64,000 bases of DNA from Vespa crabro (GCF_910589235.1 NC_060965.1:850001-914000), one strand, 5' to 3'. Counted from the stretch's first letter, positions 24,002-36,370 are shown. Numbers and translations: made by a program. Notes: generated by a model from the letters alone, not told the origin.

Positions 24002-24048
<47 letters not shown>

Positions 24049-24185
24049 TTCTCTCCCTTTCCTTTATACTCCTTGTGTTTCAGCATTTCCAACGGATAAT
24101 GATTCTTTCGCTCTACTATCGTCGGCATTCTTCTCTTAACTTTTGTATCCGTGTTCTCGTCGATCACCAAACGATCGACTTTGCT

Positions 24186-24220
<35 letters not shown>

Positions 24221-24949
24221 CCCTTTCAACATAATTGAAGAATATTAATATCAAGGACCGATCTAAAGAACATACTAGAGTGAAACTAATTCGATGAAAT
24301 ATACCTGATTTTAATTCTGATTCATCAAGGCAACGAATGTTATCTCAGATAGTTTTAATGATAAAGAAATAATGAAGTAATAGTAAATTTTCGCGAGATA
24401 TGTTTAATATGATAGTAAGACGATTAAAAATATTTTTCTTCTTTTTTCCTTTTTTAAGATAGACTTTCATAGATTACAGTCATTGTTCAGAGATCACTAT
24501 TAAGGATTCGATTAGAGATGCAAATTCTATTGTTGAAACGCGCGCACACGCACATACACATTTACTATGTAAATCTTGATAGAGCATCAAGTATACATAG
24601 AAAGCATTTTTCAACAATAAGTTTGAGAATTTTACTTGCCGATTTCTTTTTAATATTTTCCACGGTATCGACTCTTCGACTACGACGTCATATTTTATCT
24701 TTCCATTTCGTTGCGTCTCTTTCTTTCCTTTGAAAAAAGAAAACAAACATTTGTACACAAATACTATGACGCTCGTTCACATCCAACTAACTCCGTACAC
24801 ATTCGTTTGTTGTTCAATAATAAAAACAAAAAAAAAAAAAAAAAAGAAGAAGAAAGGAAGAAAAATGAATTATTTTCATTGTTGTTACGCGATTTAATAA
24901 TCGATAAAAAATCGATAGAAATATTTTTGATTAATGTCAGTCGATAGAT
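21738..24949. other. Intergenic or intronic, no gene seen
   Basis: T-rich DNA at 21840-21930 and 22210-22230, AAATA-type repeats at 22465-22520, CT tracts at about 22885-22920, 23381-23429, 24006-24042 and 24190-24220, a GA tract at 23178-23203 and poly(A) at 24828-24846. A GC-richer unique segment at 23500-23950 contains ORFs without recognisable features. Confidence 0.5.
23381..23429. repeat. (CT)n array
   Basis: About 24 CT units. Confidence 0.9.
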
Positions 24950-25140
24950 TTATTCGTATCACTTAAATACAACCCCATTGCGTCGAATGCGTCGTAAGAT
25001 TGTTTCGCTATACGCAACACTAGCTTGCAAAGGAAGTTCTAATTAACATTATTATGGTAATTAATCTGACTTACGCATCAATCGGCTTCACTTTGGCTAG
25101 AGATCTTTAACGATCCTGTTGTGCCACACAGATAAAAGAA
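24950..25140. promoter_or_regulatory. Candidate regulatory island
   Basis: Repeat-free, with TTCTAATTAACATTATTATGG and GGTAATTAATCTGAC segments near 25038-25072, that is, clustered TAAT/ATTA cores. No ORF. Function is inferred from composition only. Confidence 0.2.
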
Positions 25141-25275
25141 TCCATGATGAATTATATGAATTATTCACTCTTTCGGTTATACGAGTGGTTATTAGTACAA
25201 AGAAGAAATGAAGAGAGCGAGTAAGAGAAGTAAGATGAGAGTAGAAGAAAATTCAACGATAGGTTTCCTCTTTCG

Positions 25276-25324
<49 letters not shown>

Positions 25325-25677
25325 ATCTCTCTCTCTTATATTTTACACTTTTTCTGTGTAAAAGAATTCTTTGCCTTGTTTCCTGCAATAACGTATTTTC
25401 TGAACGTAACACACGTAACACATACAGAAACACATAGACACACACACACGTACCTAAACACACATACGCATACAGATGTACTTGGGGTGGACTAGACGTT
25501 TCTCGATCTTCGGTCACCATGGCATAAAAGAAAGTAATCCCATCTGGACTTGCCAGCCGTAGTGAAACACTTTGACCAACCATCCTCGCCGTACCCTCCG
25601 TTGCTATATTACTATGGAAACGAGATAATGTTGCAAATACACTCAGCCTTGGCCAACGTAATACAAAGGTATGAAGA

Positions 25678-25770
<93 letters not shown>

Positions 25771-26474
25771 AAGTAGCACAGAGCGACGACAGTCTCCTTT
25801 GTGCCGCCATCATCCAAAAGTATAATAATGGAGGGAGAATGCAATACAACGCAAGCTGGACTTTCGGGCATTATGATTATAATCGTAAAGCCTCGTACGC
25901 CAAAGACTAGCGATTGCATCGGACTAAAGGGAAGAAAAAAAAAGGGAAGAAAAAAAAGAAAAATTAAAATTTCCAAAGTAGATGTTTAACTTGATTGTTG
26001 AGTCTATATGGAGCATTAAAATGAACTTCTAAAACTTGGAGGATTTAATTAAATTCTTTTGTCAATAGAACGAATAAAGTTCTATCCTCGAACAAAATTA
26101 TTTTTTTGTTTATGTATAATATGTATGTACAATACTTATACATCGATAAAATGTTATTTTGATTAATTTTAGTTTTATATATATATATATATATATTCTT
26201 TATATTCTCGATCCTTCTTTTTATCATTCTGTATAATAGGATTGTGCAAAACATTAATACGTAAAATGTCATCGACGTCTGGTGACATTTATTTGCGGGT
26301 ATAATTACCGCGTTCGATGGCGGCCGTTGATCACTTTCAAGCGCATCCCACGGAGGAAATAAAGGCCCTCTCGACAATTATAGACTAGCTCTTCTCTTCA
26401 CTCCTCCTCTCTCCTCTCCTCACCTCTTCTCTCCACTCTTCTCTTCCTATCGTTATACTCGATATTGTATGTAT

Positions 26475-26531
<57 letters not shown>

Positions 26532-26781
26532 ACAACAACAGCAATGAATTCCTGCTTAGTCTCTTGGCACCTACATACACCGATTGTATACACTATACGA
26601 GCGATTTAGTAATGGATCACGTGAATCGACTTCTTCCTTCAAAATGATCGTCCAGCTTTCATGAACTTAATCCGATTTCGATTGTACGTAACGAGTTTCG
26701 TTTGATTTTAATGAGGATCCCAATATTCTGAAGCTTTTATATAACCAGTAATACGGCTCATTGCCTTCTCGTAGTTGATTC

Positions 26782-26821
<40 letters not shown>

Positions 26822-27099
26822 GTTTGACCAAAATGTACAAAGATAAATTTTAATGTAGAAAAATAATGAAAGGATAATTCATAGAAACGTTTGTATTCTT
26901 GTTTCTAATTTTCCCGTTTTTCTTTTTGTCTTTTTTTTTTTTTTATTTTTTTATTATTACCATTATTTGCTTAGAACGTATTACGTTAAACGTTGAAAAT
27001 TTGGATTTGGAAACGAAAAAATTTGGAGGAATACGTGTACGTGACGTTGGCGGTTAACTCACGTCAAGTACACTACTTTAAACGTACCAACCAGTTTCA
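25141..27099. other. Intergenic, microsatellite-rich
   Basis: (CT)n at 25278-25336, CA-rich 25420-25470, (TA)n at 25680-25766, TA tracts at 26178-26197 and 26491-26527 next to (CA)n, and CT at 26784-26820. The 217-codon minus-strand frame at 25976-25323 runs straight through the TA array and is not a gene. Confidence 0.6.
25680..25766. repeat. Longest (TA)n array of the window
   Basis: About 43 uninterrupted TA units. Confidence 0.95.
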
Positions 27100-27711
27100 A
27101 TTATAATTCTTTGAAAGCTTCGAATGTAAATGAATGCGATCCCGCAAGAAAGTTTGTTTAATTGCAATTAAGGGAATGAAATATGTAGAAGCGTTCGTAC
27201 TTACGTCGTCCTATCAAAGTTTATGAAACATTCATAGCAAAGGAATACTACGCCACGCTCTTAGAAAGCAGTATTAGCGTTTCATTAAACTCGGCTCGTA
27301 CTACTGTAGTCAAAAATAAGAACCTTCCGAAGGACGTTCGCGTATTTGGAACGATTGGTGTGAGATTGTACAAGCGATGAGATGACGTTGGTACTGGTGG
27401 TATACTTAGATACTTCCTAACGACAATCCACAGCAAAGTGACGGCGCGAATACAAACTAAATCATGCACTGTCTCGTAACAAACAACTAAACGGCACAGA
27501 ATTTCCTTTTCCTTTGGATCACGAGTCTGCTTCGAAATGTTGTCTATGTGTAAATGAGAAAGAGGGAGAGAGAGAGAGAGAGAGAGGGAGAAATGAGGAG
27601 GAGGAGGAGGAAGAGGAGGAGAAGCGGGAAATGAAGAGAACGCTTCGTAACGAAATTCTACTCTAGCAGCATAAGCTCCTTACAGAGATTCTCCTTTGAA
27701 ACAAGAGGGAT
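27100..27711. other. Unique segment, no supported gene
   Basis: Mostly unique to 27540, then GA/GGA repeats at 27558-27625. A 73-codon minus frame at 27469-27248 has no recognisable domain. Confidence 0.4.
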
Positions 27712-27790
27712 GAAGTTACATCGATCGCGAAACGCCGACGGCAGAGAAACGACATTAAGCTCATCGACTGGGACGCACGGAGGGGCCAAG
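27712..27790 (-). repeat. Diverged duplicated segment, copy A
   Basis: Shares with copy B (28213-28290) an exact 13-mer GAAGTTACATCGA at the left end, then CGACATTAA and CTCATCGAC after a 25-nt spacer, and a GGACG...AGGG tail. Read on the minus strand it gives a frame containing VDELNVV and RCNF. Homology is seen directly; its nature (exon, regulatory element or old repeat) is unknown. Confidence 0.45.
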
Positions 27791-28011
27791 TTTTCACAAA
27801 TCCCTGCGATTCCTGACCCAATTTTAATGCGCTTGAGGAAAAACAAAAAGACAGAAGAAAGAGGAAAGAGAGAGAGAGAGAAAGAGAAAAGAAGAAGAAA
27901 GAAAATTTGAACGGAAAAGGAAACAACAAGCAAGCAAGTAAATTAGATCTAAATAAATTAAATGGTATTCAAAAGTGATTTCTCTTGTTTCGCGAAACGT
28001 TTACTTCAGGT

Positions 28012-28017
<6 letters not shown>

Positions 28018-28074
<57 letters not shown>
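28018..28074. repeat. (CT)n array
   Basis: About 28 CT units lying between the two diverged repeat copies. Confidence 0.95.
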
Positions 28075-28076
<2 letters not shown>

Positions 28077-28212
28077 TCGTCGAGAATTCGAGAGTTCGAT
28101 AAATGACTTCTAAGTATACCAGATATATACATATATAGATACATACGAAAACTTCGTTGTCCCCGGGCAAGTTCGATCGGTCTTTACCGAAATTCACTTA
28201 AACTGTAGGTGC

Positions 28213-28290
28213 GAAGTTACATCGACGTTGGGACAGGAGCACCGTCGGGACGACGACATTAATCTCATTGACAGGACGTAGAGGGTGATT
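28213..28290 (-). repeat. Diverged duplicated segment, copy B
   Basis: Same orientation as copy A: GAAGTTACATCGA at 28213-28225, CGACATTAA at 28254-28262 and CTCATTGAC at 28264-28272. The spacer is three bases longer than in copy A, so the minus-strand frame is preserved: VNEINVV and RCNF stand at the matching places. It sits in a 75-codon minus frame at 28425-28198 that is otherwise unrecognised. Confidence 0.45.
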
Positions 28291-28459
28291 ATGGCCGGCG
28301 GAACGGGCTCGTTCGTCGTCCCTGCAGAGCCTTGTTGCCGATGGCAACGTTTTACGTTGCCGGAGGGAGAAACGAAAAGCGAAGCGATGCGGACGGAGGA
28401 TAAAAGATATCCGAAACGAAATCATCGTGGCTCGCTTTACCCAAAGTAAATGAATATTA

Positions 28460-28813
28460 CGTACACGCCTTCGTGGTATTACATTCTTGAATAATTCTTC
28501 TTCCTATATTCCTAACGAATTAAAATCTATTTTATCTCGAGGAAAGAATTTATTTAATCAACGAAAAACCGACCGTCATTATCGACGATTGCCGGATTAA
28601 AAAAAAAAAAAAAAAAAAAAAAAAGAAAGAAAGGAAAGAAATAAAAGAAAAGAAAAAAAAACGAAAGGAAGAAAGAAAAAAATACTAACCGGAATAACGT
28701 CCTAAATGAAAGAAAAGAAAAAAAAAAAAAAAAAGAAAAGAATATAACGTCGATTGTACCGATGGGTAAAAATGTTTGACTGGAAAATAGATGAAAAGGT
28801 ATACTTGTCACGT

Positions 28814-28844
<31 letters not shown>

Positions 28845-28989
28845 GGGAGGGAGAGTGAGAGAGGCAAATCCGTGACGTGTTCCGAGTACGGCAAACAGTT
28901 TCGGGAATGCGTAGCATGTGTTTCGAGCGCGCTGATATGATTTAGGAATCGCTTCCTGCGGAGTCCGACTATACACTGGCCTTTACTAC
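28460..28989. other. A-rich and GA-rich intergenic stretch
   Basis: Poly(A) at 28598-28624, AAAG-type purines to 28740 and GA repeats at 28816-28862. The ORFs on the minus strand translate these tracts. Nothing else is recognisable. Confidence 0.6.
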
Positions 28990-29480
28990 TGGCAACTAGC
29001 TAGACCCATAGGAACCGTTTGCCCAGTGGGATTTGCGCTCGCGAGTGCATCGCATTGGACAGGAGAAGGGAGATGAGGGAGGGAGGGAGGGAGGGAGGCG
29101 TGGGCGAATGTTTCGGACGTGGAACGTTCGGTCTCGATGACATCGCATTGGGTACTCTCACCATCCATCTTTCTCTCGCTAGCTGGGCTAGCTGGGTAGT
29201 TGGGCTATCCAGTCGGCCAGCCATCCACCAACCAGTCAGCTAGTTCGCTCGGTCATACGCTCGCTCGTACGCACGCACGCACGCCTACAGGGTGGCAATG
29301 GTCAAGATTTAGTGAGCCTACATGACCTTCCGCCCGCGAAATTAGGCCGATGCATCATATCCTGGCTTGAATGCCGCGAGAGGTTCGCGTCCATCCTCCC
29401 ATTCAGGTTCCCTCCAATCGGCAATGGGCCGCGCTAACGTCCCGGACCCGATGCCAGGAGTTTCAAAGGGATTGGGGTGG
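28990..29480. promoter_or_regulatory. GC-rich island, possible promoter
   Basis: GC- and CpG-richer than its flanks, with GGGA repeats at 29073-29098, a duplicated CATCGCATTGG 11-mer near 29047 and 29142, short tandem GCTAGCTGGG units at 29178-29200 and (ACGC)n at 29270-29284. No clear ORF or donor. In insects such islands often mark promoters of regulated genes, so this is a weak promoter candidate. Confidence 0.25.
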
Positions 29481-29993
29481 AGATGCGGTATCCCTCGACG
29501 GAATAGAGACAGAAATACGTATCGATCACTCTATCCTCCTTGATATATCGTTGGCTATCCGTACCGTCGTGACCCCTTCATCGTTCTCGATGCTGACTTA
29601 CGGTCGCTCGCGTTTCTACGTCCTCCTTTCTTCCTCCCTTAACCACGACTTTTCTTCTTCTTCTTCTTCTTCGAGTTTCTCGCGTACTACTAGATGGATC
29701 GTCGATTTTCTTCCCCTCCCCCCCACACACCCCCCCCCTTTTACCAAACTATTCCTTTTTTTTTTTCTTTCGTCGTTGTGCTACGTTAGATAGTCCATCC
29801 GATCGATCTTTATTTTTATTCTCTCCTAATGCAATTTTGTTCACTCAAACGGTCACGAGAATCTAAATCTTTGTCCTAGGAGAAAGGTTTTTCACCATTT
29901 ATATTCGGGGTAAAACAGATGCAGGTAGTTTTGTTCAGTGGCTCGAGCGTCATATTGAATTATCTAGCGGAAGTCAGTGAGCGCGTTGAATCT

Positions 29994-30033
<40 letters not shown>

Positions 30034-30706
30034 TTCTCTTTGCCATAGCCAGGAAACAGTAACGGTCTAGCATTCGGCCAACAGCGAAATGAAACGATAT
30101 TAGAGCGAATATTATTTATAGTAGAGAAAGGAGGGTTTCTTTTTAAATAACGTTCTACCAACTCGATGCTAGAACGAGCTCTTTCCTCTTCGCTTGATAA
30201 TTTAACCAGTAGGTACGCGTTCGTTAAACGTTCCGGTAAATGCGCATTTTCACGTTGGTGCTTTGCCCGCGTAATACAACTCCTAATACTACGATAGCAT
30301 AGAACGGAAAATACTTTATTAACATTTTTGGTTAGTACCGCCTGAAGCTTCATCAACATATACTTTATTCGCCGTACTACCTGACCATTAGACGTTCCTA
30401 CTCTCCCGTTCCCCTCTATCCCTTCAGCCCTCTTTTTCATGTATTTTTCAACTTTTTCAACCGTAAACTTTTACTTAAGGAACAACTCAGTAAAGTCAGT
30501 TTTTAATTTAACGATCGCAATTATGAGTATATTATAAATGAAATTCATTTTCATCGGGCACCATCTCCAATTCATCGAGGCAAATAATTGAATTTCGGAT
30601 AGGAAGAAAGGGGAGAAATCAATTCATTGAATTAAATAATATTTCTACGATATGAGCGAAGGACCATTTAAAAGCCAAAATAGTTTTACTATTTTAGAAA
30701 CAATTT
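29481..30706. other. Intergenic; one long unrecognised minus frame
   Basis: (CT)n at 29999-30038. A 158-codon minus frame at 30440-29964 starts with ATG; its first 130 or so codons are free of simple repeats, and the end runs through the CT array. It matches no family I know and is probably chance. Confidence 0.4.
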
Positions 30707-30789
30707 GTGGTCGTCGGTATTGGATTTCGCTTTAAGCGAGAATATATGATCGTGATCCCATCTATTCCTTCCTCTTTCTATCAATCTCT

Positions 30790-30820
30790 TTATCTATCTA
30801 TCTATCTATCTATCTGTCTA

Positions 30821-30854
<34 letters not shown>

Positions 30855-30893
30855 AGTCTGTCTTTTGTCTGTCTGTCTGTTTGTCTGTCTGTC
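30790..30893. repeat. Compound (TCTA)n(TCTG)n tetranucleotide repeat
   Basis: TCTA units convert into TCTG units through an alternating zone, with later interruptions. Confidence 0.9.
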
Positions 30894-31208
30894 CTTCCTC
30901 TTCTATATCCTTTTCATCGATGAAGTTACTCGATACAACGGTTAATGATTCAAACGAAATACAAATTTAAACGAATAAGTTTTTATGTCGCACCTATTAA
31001 TTATTCATTTAATATCGAAGGTGACTGAACTTTTTTCGATGGAAGAAACGAGAAAGAGAGAATAGTTTGGAAAATGTCGAGGAATTTTTCATACTTCAAT
31101 GGTTTCAACGCATTGAAACCAGCGAGTACAACGCACGCTGCTCGTATCGTACGAAAGAGGAGAGAACAGAAATACGAGCCAACATTGTGGTATCGGCATT
31201 GACATTAT

Positions 31209-31240
<32 letters not shown>

Positions 31241-31427
31241 TCTCTCTCTCTCACTCTCTCTCTCTATCTCTTTCTTTCTTTCTTTTTCTCTTTTTCCTTT
31301 CCGTGTACCACTGCACTCTCTGCACCAGAGAACTTTTGTAATGGAGGAATATAATCACTGCGTGTATCTCGTATCACTGGCATTTATCATTTTGAAATTT
31401 TTTTTTCTTTTTTCTCTTTCTTTTTCC

Positions 31428-31432
<5 letters not shown>

Positions 31433-31484
<52 letters not shown>
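31433..31484. repeat. (TA)n array
   Basis: About 26 TA units. Confidence 0.95.
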
Positions 31485-31486
<2 letters not shown>

Positions 31487-31863
31487 TTGTACGCTTTACA
31501 CAATTCTTGTTCAATGCCACGTTGTAATCGTATAACATTTATAGGGTATATATATTTCCAGGTAATTATCAACAAGGTTACGTGAATCGCAGCAAATAGA
31601 TTTTCTTTTTTGAATCGTAACGAAATATTAATTTTGTTAAAAATATCCGATCGATAGTCCTTACGACTTTCTCATTTCAAAAGAATTTCAAGCTATAATA
31701 CAGAATATATTGGCTCTGCCACGAATAAATAACGATAATAAGTCGCGAATCAACATTAACATCGAATAGATTCTTTTATTTTTCCGTCATGAGATCGCTC
31801 TTGTAATTATGTCCACAAGTATAGTAAATTCCGTATATCCATATCGATATAAAGCTACGCGCG

Positions 31864-31909
<46 letters not shown>

Positions 31910-31928
31910 TGTGCGCGCGCGCGCGCGC
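31864..31928. repeat. Compound (CT)n(GT)n(GC)n repeat
   Basis: Three adjoining dinucleotide arrays: CT to about 31892, GT to about 31912, GC to about 31928. The last two form an alternating purine-pyrimidine run likely to adopt Z-DNA under supercoiling. Confidence 0.9.
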
Positions 31929-33139
31929 ATACGTGTATGTGCTTGTGTCTCTTTCTCTCTACGAAAATGTTTGATATCTAGCCGAACGACGTCGCGACGC
32001 TTTCAATTCCTTTTTTGGCAGGTGCTCCAGCACCGTGAAATCTCCTTTTTCCTTGTCGCCCCTCCTTCCACATCCTGCAACCCTCCTCCCCCTCCCCCAC
32101 CACCGCCACTCAATTCTCCGTCCACATCTCTTTTTCCTCCCTCTACTCGCGTTCTTCTCTTTACCTCTCTTTCGCCTTTCTTTCGTACCGTTTGATGCTA
32201 GTTCGAGCCTTTCCCCAAGTTACTCCGAGTAGTACCTCGACCTTTTCCCTTTTTCGTCGACCCGAGCCGCCCCTCCTCCCCCTCCCCTACCCGGTCCCTC
32301 CGTTAGAGTCGGGTAAATTTTTCAAGACGCTTCCACCTCGTCGAACGTGTCGGCCGTTCGGATTGCTTCGCGGAATGTATCTACGGAATAAGACTTAGAT
32401 CTATCCGAGAGTTCGATTTCTCTCCTTTCTTCCATTATTCTCATTTGTTCGCGACAAATCCATCGTTTTTTTCATCTTCAATATTACGCGACGTATCTAC
32501 TTACCCTTACGTTCTCTTCTTCTTTTTTTCTCCTTTTTTCTTTCTTTCTTTCTTTCTTCTACCCTTTTCTTCCTTCTCGTCTAATCAATTACATTCATAA
32601 TATGAAATATGTAAAATCGATGTTAGAATCGATTGATTCATTTATCCCGCCATTCGAATCGTAACTTTTGAAATTTTAATAAACCGATAATACGAATCTC
32701 TGTTCTAATTCTAAAAGCGTCATTTTTAATATCATTTGAAATTTTTTCTAAACTCCTTATGCGATAAAACTTGAACGAGAAATCTAAATGGCGAAGATGA
32801 CTTTATCTATATTTCATTTCCCGTATCTTTCATTGCTAATAAAGTTTGCCTCTTCTTAAAGGTGTCGCGATATACGAAGATTTGATATCTTTAGAATGAA
32901 TTCATCTTCTCGTAACTCTAATAATTTTTAATTACCTTTAATGACTTAAAAATAATTTAAAATCCCGAAACATTCGGGAATAAGTTTCGTTAGAAATTAC
33001 ACGGTAACGTTAGGAGCGCCGCTCCAATTCACCAAATTATCCTGTCGTACGGGCTATCGAAAATTTAGCACAATTAAACGATCGTTTCGTACTCGACCAA
33101 TTCGCATTTTTATCTTTCTCACGTTCACATCTGCTACTA

Positions 33140-33189
<50 letters not shown>

Positions 33190-33192
<3 letters not shown>

Positions 33193-34080
33193 GGTTTTCA
33201 TCGACGTGCTACCCTGCGAATCGTGAAAACATGCCTTAACTTTTCGCGATCAGTCATTCGGACTAATACTCCCGAATGAACGAACTGAAAACGTACAATC
33301 GTTTGTTCGATTCAGTTATTCATAAATTTATAATCGGTTAAAACGTTGATTATTTTATTCGAAAGTATCATTTCGTTGTCTCTTGATTAAAACACTTCGA
33401 AATATCGAGAAGATGTTCCTCGTAAAATTTTAATTATGAGGTTACAAACAATATCTAGCAACTTTATTTATTATTGACGGTCAAAATGTAATAATAAACA
33501 GATCCGGTTATACCTTACAAAGTTATTTTGATAATCATTAAAAATGGACTCTGTGTTAACTATAAAAACGAATCGTTCGCGTCGCTGCATTGTTACCGAC
33601 GCGTCCACGGTACATTGAAACTTTCATGAAGCATTACGTTTAATATATCTGTCTGGGGAAAAAAATATTTGCAAAAGTCTCCTATCCGACGTTAATACTA
33701 TTAGAAGGATTTAATGGGTCGCGTTGTGCTATAACGCGAACAGATATAATAACGTCCTATGATTTAGCTACCAATAAAAGCATGAGGGGGGGAAAAAACT
33801 ATTCATACAACACCCTCTTAAAAATTCCATGAAAACCATTTACAATTCGCATATTAAACTTCCGAAATACAACTCGTTTTCCTCGGAGGTCCGGGAATAA
33901 ACATTGATTACAATGTATGATCAGCTTTTCGGATTATAATCCGTTGAAATTTATACGACCGTTTCAATGCTCGATCATATTTCGCATTAATCGGAATCCA
34001 CTTATCTTCGAAATAAATGCCGCGTAACGCGATTAAACGGAATAATTGATACACCGGTGGAATCGCATTAATCCCTTGTG
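33190..34080. promoter_or_regulatory. Repeat-poor 0.9-kb block, possible conserved non-coding DNA
   Basis: The longest stretch after the opsin with almost no simple repeats. AT-rich, with many ATTA/TAAT and ATCGAT-type words and a short inverted repeat GCGTTGTGCTATAACGC near 33722-33738. No ORF over 60 codons lies inside. Depletion of microsatellites in so rich a background suggests constraint; that is an inference. Confidence 0.25.
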
Positions 34081-34870
34081 AAAAAAAAGGAAAGAAAGAA
34101 AGGAAGAAATAGACAGAGAGAGAGAGAGAGAGAGAGAGAAAGAAAAAGATTTGAAAGAGAGGAAAGTAGATTTCCTGTTACTAGTCTTCGTTTTACATGA
34201 TACGAACGAGCAAATCAAAACGCGGCGACAGAGCAGGAAACGATCTTGACAAGGAACGAAGTGAGGGAGGAAGAAACTTGACGCTTACGACGACGGAGAT
34301 GGATTTCCCGAGGTGTATGAGAGAGCAATAGAGAGAGAAAGAGAGGGAGAGAGAGAGAGAGAGAGAGAGCAAAAGAGGAAGACGAATACTGACGAAGCGT
34401 GAAGGTGCGATAAACGATCGTGATGTTGAGGCATGACGAATAAGGTGAGCCATAGGTTGTCGTTCGAAGAGGACTCGGTGCTTTCCGATGCAAAGGGACA
34501 GAGAAAGAGAGGAAGAGAGAGGAGAGGGGAGGGAGGAAGAGGAAGGAAAGATGCTTTTTGCTCGGGGTCGAACGTCGTGACCGATGACGAGACGACAGGG
34601 CAATGCTCGCGCCATACTGAAGCTCGAGATAGAGATAGGTGGGGATGGGAAATTGGTATAATCGAAGAGAGGAAGCGAGATAGAGGTTGCTCGGATAAAG
34701 AAGGATATAAGATAGAAAAAGAAAAAAGGAGAAAGAGAGAGAGAGAACGAAATGGGATGGGATGAAGAAAGATAAAATACGAGAAGGAGATGACGATAAT
34801 GACGGAGTAGAAGGTCGAAAGTGCCAACATGGTAGAAGCTCTTTATCCACACATACATATCTTACATGTG

Positions 34871-34924
<54 letters not shown>

Positions 34925-35926
34925 ATATGTGTGTGTATATATATGTATGTATATTCAGAAGCCTTATACTGGATAATGCTCGGACCCAAAAATGATAGGG
35001 TAGATGCACGCGCTTAGATTTGATACAGCGGCTTTAATTTTGCTTCTCTCTTTCTCTCTCTCTCTCTCTTTTTCTCTTTCTATCTTGCTCACTATGAGTT
35101 TCAGCATCCACTTCACCTCCTCGACATACTCTCTCTCTCTCTTTCTCTATCTCTCTTTCTCGTTTCGTCTCTTTCTCTGTACTTTTCGCGACCCTTCGCA
35201 AGCCCGTGATTAGTCGAGAAAACGCCGCGAGCTCGAAAGCCGACTTCAGCCAGGTCTTTCCCTCGCGAGAGGGCAAGTCTCGACGGCTGCAAAGTACCGA
35301 GACAAAACCGGATATAGCTCTTGGCCAAGAGCTGCGGCTGACGTTTAATTTTGTCGCTTCTGTCACCCTCACGCGAGATAAGATTCGATGCGGCTCGCGT
35401 TTTAGATAACACGTCCTTCCGCATCGCAAAATGCTTTGCAACCAAAAATTACCAACATATATCATTTTTCTTTTTTAATTTTCTCATTAAACTCAACTAA
35501 ATTAAATTGTCAATTAAAACGATGTTAATTATGTATTTATTTATTTACTTATCCACCCGTAAATATATTTATAGGTATGTACGTATATATTATCTGAATG
35601 ACAGATAATATATAGAAAATTTTACAACGATCCCTTTGATCTATCCCAATTGATTGTTATCACCTTTTTTAATAATTTTCCAACTTGCAACGAAATTATC
35701 GAAAATTACGAAATAACTTGTACATCATCATCTCTCTCTCTCCCTTCCGTACTCGACGATATGTACATTTTCTGAAAATGTACGATAGGTACATTTTCTC
35801 TATTTCGACGTAAGAAAGGCAAATGGAGATCTCTTTACAAACTTACTCGAGTATTCCGATAGTTGCTAACGAGCGCATACTAATCCGCTAACTTTCCAGG
35901 AGGAACGAGAAAACGAGCAAAAGAGA

Positions 35927-35978
<52 letters not shown>

Positions 35979-36129
35979 AAACATGTATCATTACCATCAT
36001 CTCTTTCTTTGCTCTTCTTTGCCTATCACCGCTCGTAACTACTACTTGTATTATCTTTTTCCCTTTAAAAGCGTTGCAGCAAGTTGAAATTCGGATTTCC
36101 AATAGAAATTCTCAAGTGAAATTTCATCC
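34081..36129. other. Intergenic, GA arrays, TA array and a GC-richer patch
   Basis: GA tracts at 34115-34140, 34319-34370 and 34499-34760, (TA)n at 34875-34922, CT at 35044-35185 and GA at 35930-35972. The large minus frames at 35009-34193 are repeat translations. A GC-richer unique patch at 35200-35420 contains a perfect palindrome at 35317-35332 and opposed ORFs without recognisable features. Confidence 0.55.
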
Positions 36130-36370
36130 CTTTCTTCTCCGTTATTTCGGGATTCAACCCCGCATTTAACGGCTCTTACGTTATGACTAGGACTAATGCA
36201 ATAGTAACGCCATAGTAGAGCACAGCTTCAAGCCTTAATCAACACACGTACTTGTTAGTAAACATGACAGAAACCAACAAAGTAGATATCCGCCGCGAAA
36301 CTACGGGACCGTCATTAGTGACCATTTATGAATATGTAATAACAGCGAATACACTAGGTAGCATGTACGT
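36130..36370. promoter_or_regulatory. Candidate regulatory island
   Basis: Repeat-free, with ATTAGTGACCATTTATGAATATGTAATAACAG-type homeodomain words between 36315 and 36345. No ORF. Weak candidate by composition. Confidence 0.15.

Larger units (their letters stand above)
30894..33189. other. Intergenic, microsatellites and pyrimidine-rich DNA
   Basis: CT arrays at 31208-31262, (TA)n at 31433-31484, a compound CT/GT/GC repeat at 31864-31928, pyrimidine-rich DNA at 32040-32330 and 32515-32560, and (CT)n at 33147-33188. A possible splice acceptor ends at about 32021, but no exon after it is convincing. Unique DNA at 32580-33140 shows nothing recognisable. Confidence 0.55.

Noticed and set aside
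24396..24415. Similarity to the start of miR-190
   Set aside because: Ten matching bases, then mismatches, and no complementary arm nearby to form a precursor.
25323..25976. 217-codon minus-strand ORF
   Set aside because: The core is a (TA)n array translated as alternating Ile/Tyr; the flanks show no domain or splice support.
29964..30440. 158-codon minus-strand ORF
   Set aside because: The last part is a CT array; the remainder resembles no family, and frames of this length are expected by chance in 64 kb.
34193..35009. Overlapping minus-strand ORFs of 181-264 codons
   Set aside because: They translate CT/GA and TA microsatellites; several frames are open at once, which is typical of dinucleotide repeats.
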